Notes under the pieces: model-generated | What the model was told of the DNA's origin: nothing | The model's database searches: none | The model's input: only the letters and a program-made list of their open reading frames with translations | Shown here: positions 35,162 to 43,403 of the stretch, in pieces | Numbering within the stretch: the stretch's first letter is position 1 | How the letters are laid out: every line of letters starts with the position of its first letter | Source of the DNA: an uncultured Parasphingopyxis sp. | GTDB taxonomy: Bacteria; Pseudomonadota; Alphaproteobacteria; Sphingomonadales; Sphingomonadaceae | Assembly (NCBI GenBank): GCA_947259005.1 | Contig: CAMYKP010000001.1 | Coordinates: 45,696-109,695, forward strand | Direction of reading: 5' to 3' | Length of the DNA stretch: 64,000 bases | Program-made: the position numbers and the translations under genes

Positions 35162-36081
35162 TCGGCCCGCATCCTCGGGTCGAGCCAGCCATAGATCAGG
35201 TCGGCGACGAGATTGAACAGGATGATAAGGCCCGCATAAAGCGTTACCACACCAAGGACGAGCGGATAGTCGCGGTTCAGTGCGCCCTGCACGAAGTAGC
35301 GGCCAAGACCGGGGAGAGCGAAGACGGTTTCGATAATGACCGCTCCGGTCAGTAGGCCCGCTGCCGCCGGGCCGAGATAGCTGGCGACCGGGACGAGCGC
35401 CGGACGCAGGGCATGGCGCGCGATAACCTGGCGTTCTGCCAAACCTCGGGCCCGTGCGGTGCGGACATGATCTTCATTGAGCGCACGGGCCAATCCCGCG
35501 CGTGTCAGCTTGGCAATGGCCCCTGCAAAAGGCAGAGCGAGGGCGACAACCGGGAGCACCAGATGGGAAGGGCTGCCCGCTTCCCAACCCGAGACCGGCA
35601 GCCAGCCAAGGCCCAGCGCGAAGATCAGCACGAAGAGCGGGCCGGTGACGAAGACGGGCAATGCCGTCAGCAGCGTTGCCGCGCCCATGATTGCCTCATC
35701 CTGCCAGCGTCCGGCGCGGACGGCCGCCCACAACCCTCCGCCGATTCCCAGCGCGCAAGCAAGCAGCAGCGCCAGTCCGCCGATGGTAAGCGATATCGGC
35801 AGGCCCTGGGCTATCAGCTCGCTGACGGTGAAGTCCCGATAGACGAGGCTCGGTCCGAAATCGCCGCGCACAATCCGCCCGATATAAAGCAGAATCTGTT
35901 CGCCAAGCGGCAGGTCCAGGCCATAGGCCGCGTCCATTGCAGCGCGGGTTTCCTCGTCAAGCGCGCGTTCGCCATCGAACGGACCGCCCGGTGCGAGTCG
36001 CATCAGCACGAAAGACAGGATTACAACGCCCAGCAGCGTCGGGATTGCGGTTATCAGGCGCCTGAGAAGGAGGGCGCGCAT
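35158..36081 (-). CDS. ABC transporter permease (DppB/YejB type)
   Basis: A 307-residue inner-membrane permease and the first gene of the ABC operon. Helix one reads LITAIPTLLGVVILSFVLMRLAPGG, the signature N-terminus of dipeptide/oligopeptide permeases; LPLGEQILLYIGRIVRGDFGPSLVYR is the periplasmic region. The EAA loop is HVRTARARGLAERQVIARHALRPALVPV. The ORF stop overlaps the next permease start by 4 nt. The region before its ATG contains a large inverted repeat rather than a recognised promoter. Confidence 0.93.
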   Translation of the reverse strand: MRALLLRRLITAIPTLLGVVILSFVLMRLAPGGPFDGERALDEETRAAMDAAYGLDLPLGEQILLYIGRIVRGDFGPSLVYRDFTVSELIAQGLPISLTIGGLALLLACALGIGGGLWAAVRAGRWQDEAIMGAATLLTALPVFVTGPLFVLIFALGLGWLPVSGWEAGSPSHLVLPVVALALPFAGAIAKLTRAGLARALNEDHVRTARARGLAERQVIARHALRPALVPVASYLGPAAAGLLTGAVIIETVFALPGLGRYFVQGALNRDYPLVLGVVTLYAGLIILFNLVADLIYGWLDPRMRAE

Positions 36082-36084
36082 GAA

Positions 36085-36186
36085 CCGTTTACACCATCCG
36101 CTGAGGCTGGACTTGTCGAAGCCCTGTTCTTTGCTTTTCTATTGCCGAAAGAAAGGGCAACCCTTCGACAAGCTCAGGGTAAACGG
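36085..36186. repeat. REP/BIME-like imperfect inverted repeat
   Basis: Outer arms CCGTTTAC (36085-36092) and GTAAACGG (36179-36186), and inner arms CTTGTCGAAG (36112-36121) and CTTCGACAAG (36163-36172), are perfect reverse complements; GCCCTGTTCTTTGC pairs with the GAAAGAAAGGGC side. The CTTCGACAAGCTCAGGGT core resembles the widely dispersed intergenic repeat seen in sphingomonad genomes (recalled, not searched). It separates the ABC operon from the lspA-DUF3035 pair. Confidence 0.75.
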
Positions 36187-36206
36187 CTTCTTTCAATTTC
36201 CCCGCC

Positions 36207-36620
36207 TTATTGCGGCGTCGAGACCGTCGCTTCGGGGGCGTCGCCCTCCGGTGCGTTCAGGATGGCCTGAGTCGTCGCCCCATAGTCCACGGCCTGCGTG
36301 TCGGGATCGCCGACATTGCTGCGGATGCCGGGACGGGCAGAAGCGGGGTCGGCTTCGCTGATCAGCGCCCGTTCGGCTGCGCTGCGCGGGGCAGGGCCGC
36401 CAAACATCGCCTGGAGCGCCTGCGTGCTCGAATCGGCACCGCGGGCAGCCGGCTCACCGGGGCGCGGCGGGGTCAGCGCGAAATCAGGGGGAATCACCAG
36501 TGGTGCTGACCGTGATACGAGAAACTCGTCGGGCCGGTCACGACCGCCGAAAACGCTGCATGCCGAAAGGCTTGCGCCCATTACAACAAGGCTCGTTACC
36601 ACCATTACTTTACGCATCAC
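36207..36620 (-). CDS. DUF3035 outer-membrane lipoprotein, BamF-like
   Basis: A 137-residue lipoprotein: VVTSLVVMGASLSACSVFGG gives a lipobox LSAC with the acylated Cys near residue 21. The following RPDEFLVSRSAPLVIPPDFALTPP contains the RxDEF motif described for BamF, a component of the Caulobacter beta-barrel assembly complex that belongs to DUF3035; the rest of the chain is Ala/Pro/Asp-rich and unstructured-looking. The role as a BAM accessory is by analogy. It begins 4 nt inside the lspA stop (ATGA) and is therefore coupled to it, which is functionally consistent because LspA processes lipoproteins. Confidence 0.85.
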   Translation of the reverse strand: MMRKVMVVTSLVVMGASLSACSVFGGRDRPDEFLVSRSAPLVIPPDFALTPPRPGEPAARGADSSTQALQAMFGGPAPRSAAERALISEADPASARPGIRSNVGDPDTQAVDYGATTQAILNAPEGDAPEATVSTPQ

Positions 36621-37132
36621 TTTGTCTCCGCCGGTTCAGGCTTGTCGCGTAGCAGAAAAGCCCGCAACACCAAAATCACAACCCCTATGGTAATCGCCGC
36701 GTCCGCGACATTGAAGACCAAAAAGGGCTGAAAGTCTCCAAAATGCAAATCGATGAAATCCGCGACATAGCCGTAGCGGACCCGATCAATGAGATTGCCG
36801 ATTGCGCCGCCTAGCACAAGGCCCAGCGCCAGCACATCCTGTGTGCGCTTTTCGCGCCAGATCCAGATCACGACGCCGAGCGAAATCGCGCCCGTCAGCC
36901 CGACGAGCAGCCAGCGCTGCGTATCGGAGGAAGCGGTGAGCATGCCCAGCGAAACTCCGCGATTCTCGACCCAGGTGAAATTGAGGATGCTCATCAGCTC
37001 GATCTGGCCGCGCTGGGGCAGCTGGAGCAGCGTGATAATCCAGTATTTCGAGATCTGGTCGATCAGGAAAATCACCATGGCAAGGCTATAACCGGTCACA
37101 GTAGCTCGCGCTAAGCGCTTGTTTTCGCTCAT
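36617..37132 (-). CDS. lspA: lipoprotein signal peptidase (signal peptidase II)
   Basis: A 171-residue inner-membrane aspartic protease that cleaves signal peptides of prolipoproteins. Four hydrophobic helices are visible, and the catalytic aspartates lie in GGAIGNLIDRVRYGYVADFI and VFNVADAAITIGV. The ORF track starts at 37165; the ATG at 37132 (MSENKRLARATV) begins the conserved N-terminus. The upstream 50 bp contains one copy of the 37 bp dispersed repeat. It precedes the DUF3035 lipoprotein gene and follows ileS, as in E. coli. Confidence 0.95.
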   Translation of the reverse strand: MSENKRLARATVTGYSLAMVIFLIDQISKYWIITLLQLPQRGQIELMSILNFTWVENRGVSLGMLTASSDTQRWLLVGLTGAISLGVVIWIWREKRTQDVLALGLVLGGAIGNLIDRVRYGYVADFIDLHFGDFQPFLVFNVADAAITIGVVILVLRAFLLRDKPEPAETK

Positions 37133-37144
37133 GCCGCGATCCGG

Positions 37145-37181
37145 CAAGTTGACACTGGTTGACACAGGCCGGGGGTAAAGC
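37145..37181 (+). repeat. dispersed 37 bp repeat, copy 2
   Basis: Identical, in opposite map orientation, to 8527-8563. It lies between the ileS stop and the lspA start (both minus strand). It includes the two TTGACAC direct units; on the plus strand each is a consensus-like -35 hexamer but no matching -10 was identified. Confidence 0.85.
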
Positions 37182-37183
37182 TG

Positions 37184-40057
37184 CTAGGCACCGATGACCT
37201 CCGAACAGCGTCCGCACAATGCGCCATCTTCCTCGACATCGGGAAGGAGGCGCCAGCAGCGGCCGCATTTGTGATGATCGGTCTTGGTCACCTGCACGGA
37301 ATCGCCTTCATAGCGGGTGTCGGCAACGATACAGATTTCGCTGAAAGCATCGGCGTCCATTTCTTCCAGCGCGGGCATGGTGACTTCGGCTTCGAGGCTG
37401 GAGCGGATTACCTTGTCGCGCCTGAGCGGCTCGATAGCCTCTGTTACCTGTTCACGCGCTGAACGAATCCTATCCCATTTTCCGCCGAGCGCTTCGTCTT
37501 TCCACGCTGCATTGATTTCCGGCCATTCTTCGAGATGGATCGATCCGGAATCCGGATAGCGTGTCTGCCACACTTCTTCCGCCGTGAAGCAGAGGACCGG
37601 CGAAGCATAGCGCACCAGGGCATGGAACAGGATATCCATCGCCGTGCGATAGGCTTGGCGCTTGGGATCGCCGGGTGCATCGCAATAAAGGCAATCCTTG
37701 CGGATATCGAAGAAGAAGGCGGAAAGGTCTTCGTTCGCGAAATCGGTCAGCGCGCGGACATAGCGCGGGAAGGCGTAATCGTTGACGGCTTCCTTCAGCG
37801 TCCCGTCCAGCTCGGCGAGCAGGTGCAGCACATAGCGTTCCAGCTCGGGCATATCGGCCACGGCGACGCGCTCGCTCTCTTCGAAATCGCTGAGGCCGCC
37901 CAGCATGTATCGGAAGCTGTTCCTGAGCTTGCGGTACATGTCCGTCACGCCCTTGAGGATCTCCGGCCCGATCCGGTGATCTTCGGTATAATCGACGGTG
38001 GAGGCCCAGAGGCGGAGGATATCCGCGCCGTTGACGTCGATGATCTTTTGCGGATCGAGCGTGTTGCCAAGGCTTTTCGACATTTTGAAGCCCTTGGCGT
38101 CGAGCGTCATGCCATGGGTCAGCACGTCCTTATAGGGTGCGCGTCCGCGCGTGCCGCAGCTTTCGAGCAGGCTCGACTGGAACCAGCCGCGATGCTGGTC
38201 GGAGCCTTCGAGGTAGAGATCGGCGGGCGAACGGAGATTCGGCCATTTGCCGCTCTCCAGCACGAAAGCATGCGTCGATCCGCTGTCGAACCAGACGTCG
38301 AGAATGTCGGTGACGATTTCCCAATCGTCGAGGCTGTATTTATTACCGAGTAGCTGCTGGTGATCGGCGGCGAACCAGGCGTCTGCCCCGCCTTCACGCA
38401 CGGCTGCGATGATCCGGGCATTCACCTCGGGATCGTTCAGATAATTGCCCTGCTTGTCGACATAGACGGTGATCGGCACGCCCCAGGCGCGCTGGCGCGA
38501 AAGCACCCAGTCCGGGCGGCCCTCGACCATGGAGCGCAGCCGCTTGCGGCCGCGTTCGGGAACGAAGCGGGTCTTGTCGATCTCTGACAGGGCGGTTTCG
38601 CGCAGGGTTTTGCCGCTCTCCAATGCCTCGTCCATCCGCACGAACCATTGAGGCGTGCAGCGATAGATGACCTTGGCCTTGGAGCGCCAGCTATGCGGAT
38701 AGCTGTGCGGGAAATCGTCGGATGCCGCGAGCAGCGCGCCGGCTTCGCGCAGGTCCGAACAGATCGGGCCGTCGGAGGCATTGAATTTCTTGTTGATGAC
38801 ACTGTTCGAGCCTTCGGACCCGCGCGGCAGCCAGAGCCAGTCATCGCGATACACGCCGTCATCCTCGACCGCGAACACCGGATCGATACCGTGGTCCTTG
38901 CAGGCAAGGAAATCCTCTTCGCCATGGTCGGGCGCCATATGGACAAGGCCCGTACCGGCCTCGGTCGTCACATGATCGGCGGCGATAAAGGGGCGGGGCT
39001 TGGCATAGAAACCGCCAAGCTTGTGCATCGGGTGACGGGCAATGGTTCCTGCGAGTTCGGAGCCTTTGCCTTTCCAAAGATTTTTTTTGGTAAACCCAAA
39101 CGATACCTGGTGTGGATCGTAAAGCTCGGTAAAATAGTTCGAAAGCTGATGGAGTAGAAGCTCTTGGAGACCACGATCGGCAGCGACTAAAATCGGTCGA
39201 TCATTCCATTCATGTAGCTTTTTGAGATCATACGGATGGCCAGCTTCTAGTACATCTACGGTGGCGACTTCGATTAACTCGTATTCTATCTCCGGCCCAT
39301 AGGCCAAAGCCTGATTGACCGGGATCGTCCAAGGCGTGGTCGTCCAAATGACCGCCTTTGCACCGACCAGTTCCTCAACCGGGCTCTCAACAATCTCGAA
39401 CGCCACATCGATCTGCGTCGACTGAACATCTGCATATTCGACTTCGGCTTCCGCCAGCGCGGTCTTTTCCACGGGCGACCACATCACCGGCTTTGCCCCG
39501 CGATAGAGCTGGCCGCTTTCCGCGAATTTCAGGAATTCCTCGACGATCACCGCCTCGGCGTCGAAGTCCATGGTCAGATAGGGCTTGTCCCATTCGCCCA
39601 TCACGCCGAGCCGCTTGAATTCCTCGCGCTGCACATCGACCCATTTGGCCGCATATTCCCGGCATTCGGCGCGGAATTCAGCGGCGGGAACCTCGTCCTT
39701 GTTGCGCTTCTTTTTCCGGTACTGCTCTTCGATCTTCCACTCGATCGGAAGCCCGTGGCAATCCCAGCCGGGAATATAGGGCGCATCCTTGCCGAGCAGC
39801 GACTGGCTGCGCACGACAAGGTCCTTCAGAATCTTGTTCAGCGAATGGCCGATATGGATATTGCCGTTCGCATAGGGCGGACCATCATGCAGGATAAACT
39901 GTTCGCGGCCTTTGCGGGCTTCGCGCAGGCGTTCGTAGAGGTCTTGCTCTTCCCAGCGCGTCAGAATTCCCGGCTCCTTGTTCGCAAGGCCGGCTTTCAT
40001 CGGGAAGTCGGTCTTCGGCAGGAAAACCGTGTCTTTATAATCGGGCTGTTCGGACAT
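37184..40057 (-). CDS. ileS: isoleucyl-tRNA synthetase
   Basis: A 957-residue class Ia aminoacyl-tRNA synthetase, normal length. HIGH motif is HIGHSLNKIL near residue 72; KMSKS appears in GFKMSKSLGN about 655; the editing domain lies between about 180 and 450; a C-terminal zinc finger reads KCGRCWRLL...ALCGRCSEV. Residues about 260-345 (GPEIEYELIEV to the FTKKNLWKGKG region) are encoded by a less GC-rich stretch with CTA/TTA leucine codons, including a run of eight T on the plus strand at 39081-39088. The domain framework remains intact. It is followed by lspA on the same strand, as in many bacteria. Confidence 0.97.
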   Translation of the reverse strand: MSEQPDYKDTVFLPKTDFPMKAGLANKEPGILTRWEEQDLYERLREARKGREQFILHDGPPYANGNIHIGHSLNKILKDLVVRSQSLLGKDAPYIPGWDCHGLPIEWKIEEQYRKKKRNKDEVPAAEFRAECREYAAKWVDVQREEFKRLGVMGEWDKPYLTMDFDAEAVIVEEFLKFAESGQLYRGAKPVMWSPVEKTALAEAEVEYADVQSTQIDVAFEIVESPVEELVGAKAVIWTTTPWTIPVNQALAYGPEIEYELIEVATVDVLEAGHPYDLKKLHEWNDRPILVAADRGLQELLLHQLSNYFTELYDPHQVSFGFTKKNLWKGKGSELAGTIARHPMHKLGGFYAKPRPFIAADHVTTEAGTGLVHMAPDHGEEDFLACKDHGIDPVFAVEDDGVYRDDWLWLPRGSEGSNSVINKKFNASDGPICSDLREAGALLAASDDFPHSYPHSWRSKAKVIYRCTPQWFVRMDEALESGKTLRETALSEIDKTRFVPERGRKRLRSMVEGRPDWVLSRQRAWGVPITVYVDKQGNYLNDPEVNARIIAAVREGGADAWFAADHQQLLGNKYSLDDWEIVTDILDVWFDSGSTHAFVLESGKWPNLRSPADLYLEGSDQHRGWFQSSLLESCGTRGRAPYKDVLTHGMTLDAKGFKMSKSLGNTLDPQKIIDVNGADILRLWASTVDYTEDHRIGPEILKGVTDMYRKLRNSFRYMLGGLSDFEESERVAVADMPELERYVLHLLAELDGTLKEAVNDYAFPRYVRALTDFANEDLSAFFFDIRKDCLYCDAPGDPKRQAYRTAMDILFHALVRYASPVLCFTAEEVWQTRYPDSGSIHLEEWPEINAAWKDEALGGKWDRIRSAREQVTEAIEPLRRDKVIRSSLEAEVTMPALEEMDADAFSEICIVADTRYEGDSVQVTKTDHHKCGRCWRLLPDVEEDGALCGRCSEVIGA

Positions 40058-40103
40058 TTGGGGCGATGTAAGGGGGAAGGGGCAGGGCGTCTAGCGGTTT
40101 TCG

Positions 40104-40207
40104 CCCTCTCCCAAGGGGAGAGGGACGCAGAGGCTTGGCGAGGAACGAGCCTAGTCGGCGCTGGGTGAGGGGTTCCCGTCTGTTGGATAGGGCAGAACCC
40201 CTCATCC
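40104..40207. repeat. intergenic palindromic repeat region (sphingomonad-type)
   Basis: CCCTCTCCC (40104-40112) pairs with GGGAGAGGG (40116-40124) around a 3-nt loop, and TGAGGGGTTC (40166-40175) pairs exactly with GAACCCCTCA (40195-40204). Outer CGCAG/CTGCG segments also complement. It lies between the GDPD-like gene end and the ileS start, within a 228 bp gap. Confidence 0.65.
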
Positions 40208-40285
40208 AACTTCGCCTAAACTCCTGCGTCGTTAAGGCTGCTTATCCTCCTCCCCATGGGAGAAGCTTTTCACAGCATATGCCGC

Positions 40286-41254
40286 TCAGGACCGGATGGA
40301 CGGACCCATCGTGTCGATATCGGTCAGCCAGAGCATCCCGCGAAAATCCTGCGGCACATCGCTTATCTCGTCGAATGTCTCCAGACCGGACAGGGTCGCA
40401 TCACCATTATTCGCGCGCACGATCATCGGCATGATATCCGCCGCCCGCATCCGGGCGTTGAAACGGTTGGGCCATCCCCAGATCATCCATTGCCGGTCCA
40501 GCGGTACCGAGATGAAGCCGCCGCTGCATTCCGCAGGGACGCGGCCGATCCAGCCAATGCGCATATAGCGGTCGAAACAGGCTTCGGCCGCCGCGACATC
40601 GAGCAGCCGGGCCTCGGGGAAACGTTCCCCGATCCGCCGGAGCAGCGCGGGCGCACCCGTCACGATGACGCTGTCGCCCATTTCCTCTCCGGCGAGCTCA
40701 TATTCCCGCACAAGCATATCCGCCTGGGCGGGATCGTCGTCTGCAAAATTGTAGATGATGCCGCCATCGCCTGCCTGGTCGAGCATCGTCGCAACGCTGG
40801 GCATCAGGCCGACTCCGCGTCCCCCGAGTGCGAAATTTTCGCCGTCATGGGTCAGGCCATAGCCGATATCCAGTTGCTCGAGATATTCCAGTGGATGATG
40901 GGACACTGCGCCCTCGCCGTCGGTTCGGCAGTCAAGCATGGCATCGCCGAACAATACCAGCCGGCCATCGGCCGTGGGGCGGACAATCACTTCGACTTTG
41001 CTCGCCCTCCGCGACCTTGCGAAGTTGATGGCGACAACCGAGTTGGCAATGAAGTTGTGCGGCTGAAGATGGGAAATGCGCGCGGACGGGCAAGGAGTGT
41101 CGCTGTCGATGTCGCCGGGTTTCTGGAAAATCCCGCCCTGCGCGACCAGTTCGAGCCTGCCCTGAGGCGGCCCGGCGAGCCAGGATGCGTGCAACAGGCT
41201 GAGCGGAATCACGATCAGCGCGATAATTGCGAGGGCGATGTTGAGGATCTTCAC
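40286..41254 (-). CDS. GDPD-fold protein, predicted catalytically degenerate
   Basis: A 322-residue protein with a single N-terminal transmembrane helix (VKILNIALAIIALIVIPLSLLHASWLAG) and a periplasmic TIM-barrel that resembles glycerophosphodiester phosphodiesterases: KVEVIVRPTADGRLVLFGDAMLDCRTDGEGAV corresponds to the ELDVxxTxDGxPVxxHDxxLxRTTDG core. However the HRG is AQGG, the ExD is EVI, and the HD is GD, so the usual catalytic His, acid and Arg are missing. The likely GTG start at 41254 overlaps the ribF stop by 4 nt (GTGA), so it is translationally coupled to ribF. Function is therefore probably non-hydrolytic; ligand unknown. Confidence 0.75.
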   Translation of the reverse strand: MKILNIALAIIALIVIPLSLLHASWLAGPPQGRLELVAQGGIFQKPGDIDSDTPCPSARISHLQPHNFIANSVVAINFARSRRASKVEVIVRPTADGRLVLFGDAMLDCRTDGEGAVSHHPLEYLEQLDIGYGLTHDGENFALGGRGVGLMPSVATMLDQAGDGGIIYNFADDDPAQADMLVREYELAGEEMGDSVIVTGAPALLRRIGERFPEARLLDVAAAEACFDRYMRIGWIGRVPAECSGGFISVPLDRQWMIWGWPNRFNARMRAADIMPMIVRANNGDATLSGLETFDEISDVPQDFRGMLWLTDIDTMGPSIRS

Positions 41255-42177
41255 GGATTCAATCGCCGTTTCGCCTCTTCGCAATCCTCGGCCATCTGCA
41301 CCTTGAGCGCGTCGAGATCGTCAAATTTCGCTTCCTCGCGGATGAAACTCACCAGCTCGATTCCGATGGTCTGGCCGTAAAGATCGCCCTCGAAATCGAA
41401 AAAATGCGGTTCGAGCAATTCGATGGGCGGATTGAAACTCGGCCGGATACCGAGATTGGCCGCGCCATCCAGCGTGCGGCCATCGGGTAGGCGGGCGCGA
41501 ACCGCGTAGATCCCATATTTCGGGCGGACATAGCTGCCAAGGCGGATATTGGCGGTCGGATAGCCGAGTTCCCGGCCCTGTTTTGCGCCATGCTCGACCA
41601 CGCCTTCGATGGTGAAGGGCCGGGTCAGGAGGCGGGCAGCGGTTTCGCAGTCGCCGGCCTTGAGCGCTTCGCGAATCCGGCTGGAGGAGATGATGTCCTC
41701 ATCCTCGGTGACAGGCGCGGCAATTTCCGTGAAAAAGCCATGCGATTTCGCATATTCCGCAAGTACCACGACATCGCCCCTGCGGCCTTTGCCGAACACG
41801 AAGTCATTGCCGGTGACGACGCCCGCCACGCCGAAGCGGCGCAGGAGAATCTCTTCGACAAAATCTTCCGCCGAAGTGCTGGCTAGTTCTTCGTCAAAGG
41901 CAAACACCATCATGGCGTCGGCGCCGGCTTCCTTGAACAGTTCTTCGCGCTGGTCGAGCGTGGTCAGGCGAAAGGGCGGGGCATCGGGCTGGAAATGGCG
42001 GACGGGGTGCGGATCGAAAGTGGCGACGATGATCGGGCGATTGTCGTCATGGGCATGCTGGACGGCGCGGCCGACAACCGCCTGGTGTCCCCGGTGAAAG
42101 CCATCGAAATTGCCAAGTGCGATAACCGCGCCCCGCAGATTTTCGGGCACCGTATCGCGGTGGAATAGCCGCTGCAT
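41251..42177 (-). CDS. ribF: bifunctional riboflavin kinase/FAD synthetase
   Basis: A 308-residue enzyme that phosphorylates riboflavin to FMN and adenylylates FMN to FAD. The N-terminal nucleotidyltransferase shows GNFDGFHRGHQAVV (about residue 21, GFDxxHxGH) and TFDPHPVRHF; the C-terminal kinase domain has EGVVEHGAKQGRELGYPTANIRL. Both are complete. It lies downstream of the M19 dipeptidase gene (56 bp gap) and upstream of the GDPD-like gene, which overlaps by 4 nt. Confidence 0.96.
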   Translation of the reverse strand: MQRLFHRDTVPENLRGAVIALGNFDGFHRGHQAVVGRAVQHAHDDNRPIIVATFDPHPVRHFQPDAPPFRLTTLDQREELFKEAGADAMMVFAFDEELASTSAEDFVEEILLRRFGVAGVVTGNDFVFGKGRRGDVVVLAEYAKSHGFFTEIAAPVTEDEDIISSSRIREALKAGDCETAARLLTRPFTIEGVVEHGAKQGRELGYPTANIRLGSYVRPKYGIYAVRARLPDGRTLDGAANLGIRPSFNPPIELLEPHFFDFEGDLYGQTIGIELVSFIREEAKFDDLDALKVQMAEDCEEAKRRLNP

Positions 42178-42233
42178 CGGATGCCTATAGGGGCGCAGGT
42201 CGAGAGCGGCAATGCAGGCCCGTCACCGGCACC

Positions 42234-43403
42234 TCAGCCTGTCGGGAGACCGTTACGGAGCAGGCGGATCACATTGCCGCCCATCACCTGTGCGATTTCC
42301 CCCTCGCTCAGGCCCGCATCCATCAGGAGCTGGGTAATCACGGCAAGCTCGCTCGTATCGAAGCCGACCATCGTCGAACCGTCATAGTCCGAACCAAGGC
42401 CGACATGGCGGATACCGACAAGGGCGCGGACATGGAGGATGGAACGGACGACATCCGCCGGCTCGAACGAACAGAGCGCTCCGTCCCAATAGCCGATGCC
42501 GATCACGCCGCCCGTTGCGGCAACCGCCCGGATCTGCGCGTCGTTCAGATTGCGGTTCACGTCGCAAACCGCCTGCACACCGCCATGGCTGGACACCACG
42601 GGCCGGGTCGCCATGGCGAGTATATCGTCTACCATGGCCGGGCTGGCATGGGCGATATCGACCACCATCCGGCTTTCTTCCATCCGGCGGATGATGTCGC
42701 GGCCGAAATCGGTCAGCCCGCCTTTCTCTTCGCCATGCATCGATCCACCCAGTTCATTGTCGAAAAAATGGGTCGGGCTGGCCATGCGGAAGCCGGCGTT
42801 GAACAGCCGGTCCAGATTGGCGGCATTGCCTTCCAGATTGTGCAGCCCTTCGATCGAGAGCATCGCGCCTGTCACCTGTTCACCGCCCTGGCGGTCGGCA
42901 AGCAGCGTGTCGATATCGCGCCGCGTCCTGATGATCCTCAGTGCACCCTCACTGTCCGTTTCGGCGCGGCTGAGCCTGTCGGCATGGTAGAGCGAGCGTT
43001 CGAGCAGCGACGTCCATGTGCGGAACGGCTGGAGTTGGGCGATGGCGAGCCAGAGAATATTGTCGCTATCGGCTGAATTGGAATCATAGTTGAGGCCCGG
43101 TGGGGATTTGGTGACCGACGAGAAGAGCTGCAGCGCCACATTGCCGTCCTGCAGCCGGGGCAGGTCGAGATGGCCGCGCCCGGAGCGGTTCAGGAGGTTG
43201 CGGTCCCAGAGCAGCGTATCGCCATGCATGTCGGCAATGATGAGCCGGTCGTGCAGCGCCTGGGCCTCTGGCGAAACCTCCGGCAAGGCGACATCCGCCC
43301 GCTCGTTCATGCCGCGTTCGAGGATGCCCGGGCCAAGCGTGAAGAACAAACCCGCCAACACGGCGACAACCAAAAGGATGCCGATCAGGATCTTGCGGAT
43401 CAT
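42234..43403 (-). CDS. membrane dipeptidase (peptidase M19)
   Basis: A 389-residue zinc dipeptidase of the renal dipeptidase family, with an N-terminal transmembrane/signal anchor (RKILIGILLVVAVLAGLFF). The metal motif ADMHGDTLLWDRN is near residue 60; GLHNLEGNAANL, VDIAHASPAMVDDI and VVSSHGG carry the remaining zinc ligands; HVGLGSDYDGS near the C-terminus completes the site. The ORF track start at 43532 extends antisense through folA sequence; the ATG at 43403 overlaps the folA stop by 4 nt and starts the anchor. It is the third gene of a thyA-folA operon, an unusual context for a dipeptidase. Confidence 0.92.
   Translation of the reverse strand: MIRKILIGILLVVAVLAGLFFTLGPGILERGMNERADVALPEVSPEAQALHDRLIIADMHGDTLLWDRNLLNRSGRGHLDLPRLQDGNVALQLFSSVTKSPPGLNYDSNSADSDNILWLAIAQLQPFRTWTSLLERSLYHADRLSRAETDSEGALRIIRTRRDIDTLLADRQGGEQVTGAMLSIEGLHNLEGNAANLDRLFNAGFRMASPTHFFDNELGGSMHGEEKGGLTDFGRDIIRRMEESRMVVDIAHASPAMVDDILAMATRPVVSSHGGVQAVCDVNRNLNDAQIRAVAATGGVIGIGYWDGALCSFEPADVVRSILHVRALVGIRHVGLGSDYDGSTMVGFDTSELAVITQLLMDAGLSEGEIAQVMGGNVIRLLRNGLPTG

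Noticed and set aside
40256-41380. 374-codon plus-strand ORF
   Set aside because: Antisense to the GDPD-like gene and ribF end; the minus-strand gene has homology and coupling evidence.
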